NCBI RefSeq assembly: GCF_002803065.1
Contig: NZ_NNBL01000021.1
Coordinates: forward strand, 62,001-126,000
Length of the DNA stretch: 64,000 nt
Source: Streptomyces sp. CB01635
Lineage (GTDB): Bacteria > Actinomycetota > Actinomycetes > Streptomycetales > Streptomycetaceae
Direction: 5' to 3'
In this document: one piece after another, positions 41,199-49,978 of the stretch
Layout of the letters: the number at the start of each line of letters is the position of its first letter
Position numbering within the stretch: the stretch's first letter is position 1
Notes under the pieces: model-generated
What the model was told of the DNA's origin: nothing
What the model saw: the letters and a program-made list of their open reading frames with translations, nothing else
Database searches by the model: none
Translations under genes and position numbers: made by a program

Positions 41199-42092
41199 GT
41201 GACCGATCACCCCGCAGAGCACGCCGCGTGGGGCGAGGCGGAGCCCTCGGAGGCTCCGGCGGCCGGCGCGCCCGTCACTCCGGCCGACGCCGCCGACGCG
41301 GCCCGCCTCGTGGCCTTCGGCCTCCAGCCCAAGCTGCAGCCCGCCCGCGACCAGGAGTACGCCGAGCTGCTGCGCCGCTACCGCGAGGACCCGCCGTTCG
41401 CGCGGCTCGCCGACGCCGTCGCCGCCGGGCTCGGCCTCGTCGTCCTGGAGGTCTCCACGCGCGCGGGGATGGCCGTGACCGCCGCGGAGGACTCCGTATT
41501 CGCCGTCCGGATGGGCGACTACGCGCGCCGCACCTCCGCCGACGGCAGCGACCGCTTCCTGCACGGCCTCGCGCACCTCGCCGTCGCCGCGATGGCGTTC
41601 CCGCGCCCCGAGGACCTCGCCGACGACGGCTACATCGGCCGCGTCACGGTCAACGGCGTGGACGCCTTCGTCCGCCAGGCCTGTCGCCGCCTGGAGGAGC
41701 GCGCCGAGGAGCGGGGCGAGAACACCGACCCGGCCTCCGACGCCCCGGGCCTCGAGGCGGCGTGGCGCATCTGGGCGAGGCGCAGCTCGACCGGCGCGAC
41801 GAAGGACGCGCGCCGCCTCGCCGGATCCACCACCGGCATCGTCGCCAAGGCCGTCGCGTTCCTCACCGACTCCGGGTTCCTGCAGAGAACGGGCGACGAC
41901 TCGGGCGGCACGTACCGCACCACGGCCCGCTACCAGCTCCAGGTCCGCGACCTGGCCGGCACCGCCGCCCTCTCCGAGCTGGCGGACCTCGGCATCGTGC
42001 CCGTCACGGACGGCTCCGCGAGCCTCCTGCCGCCCGCGGACGAGGACGACGGGGAGCTCGTGGCCGACGCGGGACTCCCCTTCCACTCCTGA
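41199..42092 (+). CDS. MksE-like (JetB-like) condensin accessory subunit
   Basis: This 297-residue protein starts at a GTG 9 bp after AAGGAG. The core (about 35-250) is a two-winged-helix layout: A-E-L-L-R-R-Y-R-E-D-P-P-F-A-R-L-A-D-A-V-A-A-G-L-G, then F-L-H-G-L-A-H-L-A-V-A-A-M-A-F-P-R-P, and a wing with G-F-L-Q-R-T-G-D-D-S-G-G-T-Y-R-T-T-A-R-Y. The acidic C-terminus has D-E-D-D-G-E. MksE/MukE-like subunits bind the kleisin and DNA. It lies between the MksF-like and SMC genes, in the standard F-E-B order. Confidence 0.68.
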   Translation: MTDHPAEHAAWGEAEPSEAPAAGAPVTPADAADAARLVAFGLQPKLQPARDQEYAELLRRYREDPPFARLADAVAAGLGLVVLEVSTRAGMAVTAAEDSVFAVRMGDYARRTSADGSDRFLHGLAHLAVAAMAFPRPEDLADDGYIGRVTVNGVDAFVRQACRRLEERAEERGENTDPASDAPGLEAAWRIWARRSSTGATKDARRLAGSTTGIVAKAVAFLTDSGFLQRTGDDSGGTYRTTARYQLQVRDLAGTAALSELADLGIVPVTDGSASLLPPADEDDGELVADAGLPFHS

Positions 42093-42160
42093 CCGCCCAC
42101 GCACCACCGCCCCACGACGCCCCCCGCCTCACCGACTTACTACGACGAGAGTCCGCCGCC

Positions 42161-45100
42161 ATGTACGAGCTGTCCCGGATTCGCCTCTACTCCATCGGGC
42201 CCGCCGGTGCGCGCTACGCCGACACCGTCCTGGACCTGCGGGGCGTCGGCGAGCCCGTGCCCGACCCCGCCCCCACCCAGGCGGAGTTCTTCGAGGACGA
42301 GCCCGTCGGGCCGCCGCGGCGCCCGGCGCCCGCGGGCGTGCTCTTCCTGGAGAACGGCGGCGGCAAGTCGGTCCTCCTCAAGCTGATCTTCTCCGTGATG
42401 CTGCCGGGCCACCGGAACACGCTCGGCGGCGCCAGCTCCGGCGTGCTGCGCAAGTTCCTGCTCGCCGACGACTGCGGGCACGTGGCCCTGGAGTGGCAGC
42501 ACACCCTCACGGGCGAGTGCGTCGTCGTCGGCAAGGTCAGCGAGTGGCGGGGGCGGCAGGTCTCGAACGACCCGCGCAAGTTCGCCGAGGCCTGGTACTC
42601 GCTGCGACCCGGGCCCGGCATGAGCCTGGACTCGCTGCCCGTCGCCGAGTCCTCCGCCGTACGGGCCTCGGCCGAGGGCGTCTCGGGCGCGCAGGGACGG
42701 CGGCGCACCATGAAGGGCTTCCGGGACGCACTGACCGACGCGGGCAAGGCGTACCCGCACCTCGAAGTGCACTGGGAAGAGATCCACGACCGGTGGAACG
42801 AGCACCTGGGCGAACTCGGCCTCGACCCCGAACTCTTCCGCTACCAGCGCGAGATGAACGCGGACGAGGGTGAGGCCGCCGGCCTCTTCGCCGTCAAGAA
42901 GGACTCCGACTTCACCGACCTGCTCCTGCGCGCCGTCACCGACACCCGGGACACGGACGGGCTGGCCGACCTGGTCAGCGGGTTCGGCAACAAGCTGGGG
43001 CGGCGGGCCGAGCTGATCGCCGAACGCGAGTTCACCGCCGGCTCCGTGGACCTCCTCGGCCGCATCGTGGACGCCGCGGACACCCGGGCACGCGCGCGTG
43101 ACGTGCACGCCGGAGCCGAGCGCCGCACCCGGACCCTGGCCCGCAGGCTCGCCGCCCGTGCCGCCCTGGAGCGCGGCCGTGCCGCCGACCTCGCCCAGCA
43201 GGTCACCGCCGCCGCGCACACCGTCGGCGAGGCGGAGCAGGCCCGCGGCCGCAGCGCCCTGATCGCTTCCGAACTGGCATACCGGCACGCCTCGTTGGCG
43301 CTGGCCGGAGCCGAGAAGGCCGCCGCAGCGCAGAAGCGTGAGCTGGCCGACGCACGCACCCTGCACGCTGCATGGCAGGCCGCCGAGGCCGTCCTGCGCC
43401 ACCGCGCAGCCGCCGACCGCTCCGCGCGCGTGGCCGTCGCCATCCGCGAGGCCGAGCGGGATGCCGCCCCGGCCCTCGCCGCCCGCGCCGAGGCCGCCGC
43501 CGACCTCGTACGCGCCCTGCACGGAGCCGCCGAGAGCGCCGAGGAGCTGGCCAACGAGGGCGAGGAGCGCTCCGCCGCGCTCCAGGAGGCGGGCGAGACC
43601 GCTCACCGCGACGCGACTGTCGCCGCCACGGAGGCGCAGCGCGCCCGCAGCGAGGTCGGGCACCTGCGGCAGCGGCTCTCCGAGGTCGAACAGGAGACCG
43701 CCGAGGCGGTACGGGCCGGCTGGCTCGACGACACGGCGCCCGACGCCGACCCCGCGCGCGCGGCGCTCGCCGCGAGCGACGCAGAGAAGACCACGGTCGC
43801 CGCCTGGGACACGGCGCGTGACGCCGCCAGGCGCGCGAACGAGCACGCACGGGAGACGGCGGGCGCCGAGGCCCGCGCCGAACTCACCGCGGCCCGCGCC
43901 GCGGATGCCGCCACGGCCGCCGAGAACGCGTACGGGGCCGAGCACCGCGCCGCCGGTTCCCTCGCGCGCGAGGAGCGCGTCGCGGAGCTGCTCGGACTGT
44001 CCGGGGTCCCCGGGATCCCCGCCGCAGGGGTGCCCGCGCCCCGGGGCGCGGTGGCCGGCGGAGCCGCGACCCGCCACGCGCGCGTGGCGACCGTCACCCG
44101 CGACCTCGGCGAAACCCCGCTCACGGCCGAGGAGTTGGACCGCGCGGCCGACGACCTCAAGGCGCTGCTCGACGACGGCGTCGCCTCCGCCGAACGCCAG
44201 CTCTTCGACCTGCGCACGGCCGCGGCCGACGACGCCCGCATCCTCGGCGCGCTCGGTGACGGCGGGCTCCTGCCGCCGGGACCCGACGTCCTCGCCACCG
44301 TCGAGTTCCTCGGCGAGCATGGCATCCCCGCCCTGCCCGGCTGGCGCTACCTCGCCCAGGCCGTCGACCCCGTGGACCACGCGCGCGTGCTCGCCGCGCG
44401 CCCCGAGCTCGTCGACGGCGTCGTCATCACCGACCCCGACACACACGCCCGGGCCCGCGAGGCACTCGCCGGCGCCGCCCTGCTGCCCCGCTCCGCCGTC
44501 GCCGTCGGCACGGCGGCCGCCCTGCTCGCCCCGACACCCCACGAGGAGACCGGCGACAGCGGCGTCTTCCTCGTGCCGCCGAACCCGGCTATGCACGACG
44601 AGCACGCCGCCGACGAGGAGCGGCAGGCGCTGCGCACGCGCGCGACCGAGCGCGACGAGGAGATCCGCGCCCTGGCCGCCCGGCTTTCCAAGGACCGGGA
44701 GCTCGCCGCCCGTATCGGCTCCTGGCGCACCGGCTGTCCGGACGGACGCCTCGCCGAACTGGCCGCCGCCGCACAGGAGGCACGCGCCTTCGCCGACGAG
44801 ACCGAGGCCGAGCTCGCCGAGGCCCGCACTGTCCGCGCCGAGGCCGAAGAGACCGCGGTCGAGGCGACCCGCGTACGCGACGAGCGGCAGGACGCGGCCC
44901 AGCGCGCGCGGCGCGTCGCCGACGCCCTCGCGGGACTCGCGTTCCGGCTGCGCGAGCGCGCCGGCTGGCAGGTCAAGGTGCGCGAACTCGCCGACGAGGC
45001 CCTCGAGTCGGAGGCACGCGCCCAGACCTGCCTGGAGCGCGCCCGCTCCGCCGACGAGGACCGCAGGGCGGCACAGCGCGCCGCCGACGACGCCCGCCGA

Positions 45101-46852
45101 ACCGCCCGTGCCCTGCGCGCCGAACGCGCGGAGATCGCCGGCGCCCCCGACGACGTACCGGCGGACCCGGAGCAACCCTCCCCTCAGGCGCCGAAGCCGT
45201 CGCTGCCCGCGCTGCGCGAGGCGTACCGCGCGGCATCCCAGGTCTACGAGAAAGTCGGCGTCGGCGCCGACCTGCGCGCCGAGCAGGCCCGCGCGGAGAG
45301 CGACGAGAGCGCCGCGCTCGCCGAGCTCGACCGGCTCAGCAACAAGGTCCGCACCCGCGCGGCCCAGCTCCTGCAGTCCCCGGACGGCTCCGACGGACCG
45401 TCACGGCAGGCCGCCGCGGCCCGCGCCGACGAACTGGTTCAGCTCCTGGAGGCCCGCGTCTCCACCGCGAGCGAGCAGCTCGGACGCCTGCGCGGCGAGG
45501 CCGAGCGGCACGCGCCCGAGGACGGCGACGACGCCCACACCGAGCTGCCCGACGACCTCGTCCCCACCGGCGCCGAGCACGCCCAGACGCTCCTGCGCAC
45601 CGCCACGGGCGAACTCGCCGCGCGCACCGAGGCGTTGACCGTGGCCCGCGCCGCCCACAGCGAACTCCTCGACGCCCACCGCGCCGCCGAGGACGCGACC
45701 GGCGGCTTCGAGGAGACCGCAGCGCTCCTCAAGGACCTGCTGCGCGAGCATCCCGACCGGCACGAGAGCGAGCAGGACGAGCCCGAGCCCTACCCCGGCA
45801 CCCTCGAAGAGGCCCGGCACGCGGCGGCCGAGGCCCGGCGCTCCCTGCGCGGCTGCGCCGCCGACCTGTCCGCCGCCGAGGCCGCCGTGCGCGACGCGAG
45901 CGACATCCTCGTACGGCACGCGAACGCCACCCGCTACGAGCAGGTGCGCACGCCGGCCCGGCAACAGATCCGCGAGCTGCCCGCCTCGGCGCTGCCCGAG
46001 CACGCGCAGAAGTGGGCGGACGCGTTCGCGCCCCGGCTGCGCGTACTGACCGACGAGCTGGAGCAGTTGGAGCGCAACCGCGACTCGATCGTGGACCGGC
46101 TGCGCGGGCTCGTCGAGTCGGCGCTCGCCACACTGCGGTCCGCCCAGCGCCTGTCCCGCCTCCCGGAAGGGCTCGGCGAGTGGTCGGGCCAGGAGTTCGT
46201 GCGCATCCGCTTCGAGGAGCCCGACCAGGCGACCCTCGTGGAGCGGCTCGGCGAGGTCGTCGACGAGGCGACCCGCGCCGCCGTCAAGAAGAACTCCGAC
46301 CTGCGCCGCGACGGCATGTCCCTGCTCCTGCGCGGTGTCGGCGCGGCGCTCCAGCCCAAGGGCATCGCCGTGGAGATCCTCAAGCCGGACGCCGTGCTGC
46401 GCGCCGAGCGGGTCCCCGTCGGACAGATGGGCGACGTGTTCTCCGGCGGCCAGCTCCTCACCGCGGCCATCGCCCTGTACTGCACGATGGCCGCCCTGCG
46501 CTCGAACGACCGGGGCCGCGACAAGCACCGGCACGCGGGCACGCTGTTCCTCGACAACCCGATCGGCCGCGCCAACGCCACGTACCTGCTCGAACTCCAG
46601 CGGGCCGTGTCGGACGCGCTCGGCGTGCAGCTCCTGTACACCACCGGCCTGTTCGACACGACGGCACTCGCCGAGTTCCCGCTGGTCATCAGGCTGCGCA
46701 ACGACGCGGACCTCAGGGCCGGGCTGAAGTACATCAGCGTCGAGGAGCACCTGCGGCCGGGCCTGCCGCAGCAGGACCCGGCCGAGGAGACCGTGCACGG
46801 AGAGATCACGGCAACGCGCATGTACAAGCGCCCCGCGAACCACCCCGGTTAG
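42161..46852 (+). CDS. SMC/MukB-like coiled-coil ATPase (MksB/JetC-like)
   Basis: This 1,563-residue SMC-type ATPase has an N-terminal head with Walker A E-N-G-G-G-K-S-V-L-L near residue 68, long Ala/Glu/Arg-rich coiled coils from about 270 to 1,370, and a hinge-like interruption around 610-800 (with G-W-R-Y-L-A-Q-A-V-D-P). The C-terminal head has signature F-S-G-G-Q-L-L-T-A-A near 1,430 and Walker B T-L-F-L-D-N-P-I-G-R near 1,465. Asn replaces the usual catalytic Glu after Asp. It should entrap and move DNA in a ring with the two upstream proteins. No JetD/MksG nuclease gene flanks it, so plasmid-cleaving Wadjet activity is not supported. Confidence 0.8.
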   Translation: MYELSRIRLYSIGPAGARYADTVLDLRGVGEPVPDPAPTQAEFFEDEPVGPPRRPAPAGVLFLENGGGKSVLLKLIFSVMLPGHRNTLGGASSGVLRKFLLADDCGHVALEWQHTLTGECVVVGKVSEWRGRQVSNDPRKFAEAWYSLRPGPGMSLDSLPVAESSAVRASAEGVSGAQGRRRTMKGFRDALTDAGKAYPHLEVHWEEIHDRWNEHLGELGLDPELFRYQREMNADEGEAAGLFAVKKDSDFTDLLLRAVTDTRDTDGLADLVSGFGNKLGRRAELIAEREFTAGSVDLLGRIVDAADTRARARDVHAGAERRTRTLARRLAARAALERGRAADLAQQVTAAAHTVGEAEQARGRSALIASELAYRHASLALAGAEKAAAAQKRELADARTLHAAWQAAEAVLRHRAAADRSARVAVAIREAERDAAPALAARAEAAADLVRALHGAAESAEELANEGEERSAALQEAGETAHRDATVAATEAQRARSEVGHLRQRLSEVEQETAEAVRAGWLDDTAPDADPARAALAASDAEKTTVAAWDTARDAARRANEHARETAGAEARAELTAARAADAATAAENAYGAEHRAAGSLAREERVAELLGLSGVPGIPAAGVPAPRGAVAGGAATRHARVATVTRDLGETPLTAEELDRAADDLKALLDDGVASAERQLFDLRTAAADDARILGALGDGGLLPPGPDVLATVEFLGEHGIPALPGWRYLAQAVDPVDHARVLAARPELVDGVVITDPDTHARAREALAGAALLPRSAVAVGTAAALLAPTPHEETGDSGVFLVPPNPAMHDEHAADEERQALRTRATERDEEIRALAARLSKDRELAARIGSWRTGCPDGRLAELAAAAQEARAFADETEAELAEARTVRAEAEETAVEATRVRDERQDAAQRARRVADALAGLAFRLRERAGWQVKVRELADEALESEARAQTCLERARSADEDRRAAQRAADDARRTARALRAERAEIAGAPDDVPADPEQPSPQAPKPSLPALREAYRAASQVYEKVGVGADLRAEQARAESDESAALAELDRLSNKVRTRAAQLLQSPDGSDGPSRQAAAARADELVQLLEARVSTASEQLGRLRGEAERHAPEDGDDAHTELPDDLVPTGAEHAQTLLRTATGELAARTEALTVARAAHSELLDAHRAAEDATGGFEETAALLKDLLREHPDRHESEQDEPEPYPGTLEEARHAAAEARRSLRGCAADLSAAEAAVRDASDILVRHANATRYEQVRTPARQQIRELPASALPEHAQKWADAFAPRLRVLTDELEQLERNRDSIVDRLRGLVESALATLRSAQRLSRLPEGLGEWSGQEFVRIRFEEPDQATLVERLGEVVDEATRAAVKKNSDLRRDGMSLLLRGVGAALQPKGIAVEILKPDAVLRAERVPVGQMGDVFSGGQLLTAAIALYCTMAALRSNDRGRDKHRHAGTLFLDNPIGRANATYLLELQRAVSDALGVQLLYTTGLFDTTALAEFPLVIRLRNDADLRAGLKYISVEEHLRPGLPQQDPAEETVHGEITATRMYKRPANHPG

Positions 46853-46865
46853 AGAGCCGGTCGCA

Positions 46866-48416
46866 TCAGGCGTCCGCGCGCAGCAGCTCGGCGCACTTCT
46901 CGCCGATCATCATCGTCGTGATGCACGGATTGACCGTGACGAGGTCCGGCATCACGGAGCCGTCGGCGACGCGCAGGCCCTCGGTCCCCTTCACGCGCAG
47001 CCGCGCGTCGAGCGGGGCCGAGGCATCGTCGTCCGCGCCCATCTTCACCGTGCAGGCCGGGTGGTAGACGGTGTTGTGCGTCTTGTGGATGTAGTCGAGC
47101 AGCTCGTCGTCGGTGCGGACATCAGGCCCGGGGGCCAGCTCCGCGCCCGCCCACCTGCCGAGCGCGGGTTGCTCCGCGATGCGCCGCGCCAGCTTCAGCC
47201 CGTACGTCATCACGCGCGCGTCGTGCTCGTGCGTGAAGTACCGCGGGTCGACGAGCGGCTTGTCCCGGTAGTCGCGGGTGCGCAGCCGCACGGTGCCGCG
47301 TGACTTCGCGCGTGTCACGTTGGGCGTGAGGCAGAAGGCGTTCTCCGACGTCGGATAGCCGTATCGCGCGGTGTTCATGTCGAAGGGCACGGAGCCGTAG
47401 TGGAACATCAGGTCGGGCCGGTCGAGGCCGGGCTCGGTGTCGTAGAAGATGCCGGCCTCCCACCACTGGCTGGACGTGGTGGTCATCGGCTGCTTCGCCT
47501 CCCACATGATCACGCCCTCAGGGTGGTCCTGGAGGTTCTCGCCGACCCCGGGGGAGTCCACGAGCACGTCCACGCCCCTCTCGCGCAGATGACCGGCCGG
47601 GCCTATCCCGGACAGCATGAGGAGCTTGGGCGAGTCGATGGAGCCGCAGGAGAGGACCGTCTCGCGGCGGGCACGCACCGTCCTGGTGTGGATGAGGTCG
47701 GGGTCGAGGTACTCGGCGCCCACGCAGCGCCGGCCCTCGAAGACGAGCCGCTTGGCCCGCACCCCCGTCCGCACAGAGAGGTTGGGCCGCCTGCCCATGA
47801 CCGGGTGCAGATAGGCGACCGAGGACGACTGGCGGATGTTGTTCTCGTCGGAGTTGATCTGGAACCAGTTGGCGCCGCGCACCACCGTGCGGCCCGTGTT
47901 GAACGGCGTGGTCGGGATGCCCGCCTCGGCGCAGGCCGCCAGCAGCGCGCTGCCGCACGGGTCCGCGCCCTTGAGGGAGCGCAGCTTCACCGGGCCGGAG
48001 CGGCCGTGGTGGTCCCCGGGGGCGTCGTTGTTCTCCAGGCGCTTGTAGAGCGGGAACACGTCGGCCGCGCCCCAGCCGGCGCACCCCGCAGCCGCCCAGT
48101 CGTCCAGGTCCTCGGCCGGCGCCCAGAAGGCGATGCACGAGTTGTGGGACGAGCAGCCGCCGAGGACCTTGGCGCGCGCGTGGCGCATGAAACTGTTGCC
48201 GCTGGTCTGGGGCTCGACCGGGTAGTCCCAGTCGTATCCGGAATCCAACAGGGCCATCCAGCGGTCCAGTTGGAGGACGTTGTCGTCGCCGACGTCGCTC
48301 GGTCCCGCCTCCAGGACGCACACGCTGACGGACGGGTCCTCGGACAGGCGCGCCGCGACGACGTTTCCGGCGGTGCCTCCGCCGACCACGACGTAGTCGA
48401 AGACGTCAGAGTTCAT
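46866..48416 (-). CDS. betA: GMC oxidoreductase, choline dehydrogenase-like
   Basis: This 516-residue FAD enzyme opens Y-V-V-V-G-G-G-T-A-G-N-V-V-A-A-R-L-S-E-D (dinucleotide motif) and contains V-L-G-G-C-S-S-H-N and G-S-I-D-S-P-K-L-L-M-L-S-G-I-G-P. The C-terminal H-N-T-V-Y-H-P-A-C-T-V-K-M-G holds the catalytic His, and V-N-P-C-I-T-T-M-M-I-G-E closes the fold. The layout matches choline dehydrogenase, which oxidises choline to betaine aldehyde. The ATG overlaps the permease stop. As last gene of the betaine operon it supplies the first step; other GMC substrates remain possible. Confidence 0.82.
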   Translation of the reverse strand: MNSDVFDYVVVGGGTAGNVVAARLSEDPSVSVCVLEAGPSDVGDDNVLQLDRWMALLDSGYDWDYPVEPQTSGNSFMRHARAKVLGGCSSHNSCIAFWAPAEDLDDWAAAGCAGWGAADVFPLYKRLENNDAPGDHHGRSGPVKLRSLKGADPCGSALLAACAEAGIPTTPFNTGRTVVRGANWFQINSDENNIRQSSSVAYLHPVMGRRPNLSVRTGVRAKRLVFEGRRCVGAEYLDPDLIHTRTVRARRETVLSCGSIDSPKLLMLSGIGPAGHLRERGVDVLVDSPGVGENLQDHPEGVIMWEAKQPMTTTSSQWWEAGIFYDTEPGLDRPDLMFHYGSVPFDMNTARYGYPTSENAFCLTPNVTRAKSRGTVRLRTRDYRDKPLVDPRYFTHEHDARVMTYGLKLARRIAEQPALGRWAGAELAPGPDVRTDDELLDYIHKTHNTVYHPACTVKMGADDDASAPLDARLRVKGTEGLRVADGSVMPDLVTVNPCITTMMIGEKCAELLRADA

Positions 48417-49978
48417 GGGGTGGTGACCTCCTCCAGTGGGGCAGCGGTTCGGGCGGGCTCGGCCGCGTGTTCGGCGAGGACACCGGTGCGGTGTCGCTGG
48501 ACGACCCAGTAGTAGGCGAAGCCGCCGCCCGCGATCACGCCGATGAACAGGACGGCGCCCCAGCGCAGGTACCAGTGGTAGGGGGCGGCGGCGTTGTAGA
48601 CGGCCGCGCGCGGCCAGATCAGGTTGAGCGTCATGGCGCCGCCCCACAGCACGGCGATGATGTTGACGGGCAGCCCCCAGCGGCCCAGGGAGAACTTCCC
48701 GTCGCCCGCCGGCTGCCACCTGCCGCGCAGCCGCGCCACCAGCATCGGGGCGGTGACCAGCAGATAGGCGAGGTAGATCATGATGATGCCGATGCTGGTG
48801 ACCACGGTGAAGATCTGCGGCTGGCGGATGTTGACGACCAGGATCGCGAGCGCCAGTACGCCGATGACTACGGCCGGCACGACCGGCGTTTTGAAACGCG
48901 GGCTGACCCGGCCGAGGACCGACGACGCCGGCAGGTTGTTGTCGCGCGACATCGCGAAGGCGAGGCGGATCGCCGCGGTGTGCACGGCGAGCGCGCACAC
49001 CGTGACCGCGATCAGCACGCACCACAGCATCGCCTTGCCGGCCGTCGGGCCGAGCACGTCGAGGACGACGTACTGCAGGCCGTCCGTCGACAGCTTCTCG
49101 CCGGTCAGGCTCGACACGCTCATCAGGGCGAGCAGCAGGATCAGCCCGCCGAGGACGAACGAGGCGACGATCGCGCGGATGATGGCGCGCGGCGCGCCGC
49201 GCGTCGGGTCGAGGGACTCCTCGCCGAGCGAGGCCGCCGTGTCGAAGCCGTACATCACGTACGCGGAGGCGAGCGACGCGACGAGGAACGCGCTCAGGTA
49301 GCCGAAAGGCTGGCCGTGGCCCGCCCCGGCCGTGTGGGTCACGACCTGCGGGCCGCGCACGATGTGCACCGCGAACAGCACGATCAGGACGACGGTCGCG
49401 ATCAGTTCGAGGAAGACGCCGGCCGTGTTGATGGTGGCCATCAGCTTCACACCGAAGGCGTTGACGAGCGTGGTGAAGAGGATCAGTACGGAGGCCAGGA
49501 CGACGGCGTTGGTCGCGACGTCGTACGGGCCGGTGCCGTCCCCGATGAACTGGAAGGCCGACGAGATCTGCGGCAGCGTCAGCTGGTAGGCGAGCGCGAC
49601 GGCCGCGATCGACACGACGGAGGCGAGCAGCATCATCCAGCCGGCGAGCCAGCCGATGTGCGGATTGCCCACCTTCTTCGCCCAGTTGTAGACGGAGCCC
49701 GCGACGGGATAGCGGGCGGCGAGTTCGGCGAAGCACAGGGCGACCGTGAACTGGCCGCCGAACACCATCGGCCAGGACCACCAGTACGCCGGGCCGCCGT
49801 TCGCGAATCCGAAGTAGAAGAGCTGGAAGGTGCCGGTGAGGATGGAGATGTAGCTGATGCCCGCCGCGAAGGTGTGGAAGTTGCCCAGCGTGCGCTTGAG
49901 TTCGGGCCGGTAGCCGAACTCGGCGAGCTCGGCGTCGTCCCCGCTCCGCGTCTCCTGTGTGCTCTCGTCCTGGCTCAT
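48413..49978 (-). CDS. APC-family amino acid/choline permease
   Basis: This 521-residue APC permease has twelve or more hydrophobic helices. It opens F-G-Y-R-P-E-L-K-R-T-L-G-N-F-H-T-F-A-A-G-I-S-Y-I-S-I, the start of the ACT (GABA/choline-type) branch, with G-F-D-T-A-A-S-L-G-E-E in the middle. Within this operon it most likely imports choline, betaine or dimethylglycine. It overlaps the aldehyde dehydrogenase gene and the GMC gene by ATGA, so all three are coupled. An uptake system inside the catabolic operon fits scavenging of external methylated amines rather than internal phospholipid turnover. Confidence 0.85.
   Translation of the reverse strand: MSQDESTQETRSGDDAELAEFGYRPELKRTLGNFHTFAAGISYISILTGTFQLFYFGFANGGPAYWWSWPMVFGGQFTVALCFAELAARYPVAGSVYNWAKKVGNPHIGWLAGWMMLLASVVSIAAVALAYQLTLPQISSAFQFIGDGTGPYDVATNAVVLASVLILFTTLVNAFGVKLMATINTAGVFLELIATVVLIVLFAVHIVRGPQVVTHTAGAGHGQPFGYLSAFLVASLASAYVMYGFDTAASLGEESLDPTRGAPRAIIRAIVASFVLGGLILLLALMSVSSLTGEKLSTDGLQYVVLDVLGPTAGKAMLWCVLIAVTVCALAVHTAAIRLAFAMSRDNNLPASSVLGRVSPRFKTPVVPAVVIGVLALAILVVNIRQPQIFTVVTSIGIIMIYLAYLLVTAPMLVARLRGRWQPAGDGKFSLGRWGLPVNIIAVLWGGAMTLNLIWPRAAVYNAAAPYHWYLRWGAVLFIGVIAGGGFAYYWVVQRHRTGVLAEHAAEPARTAAPLEEVTTP

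Noticed and set aside
41228..46852. Unbroken open frame of 1,874 codons read as one giant protein
   Set aside because: Its first 311 codons are out of frame with, and overlap, the MksE-like gene and give Arg/Pro-rich nonsense; the real SMC gene starts at the ATG at 42161.
39578..46852. Calling the SMC operon a Wadjet (JetABCD) defence system
   Set aside because: No JetD/topoisomerase-like nuclease gene is found on either side; only the three condensin-like subunits are present.
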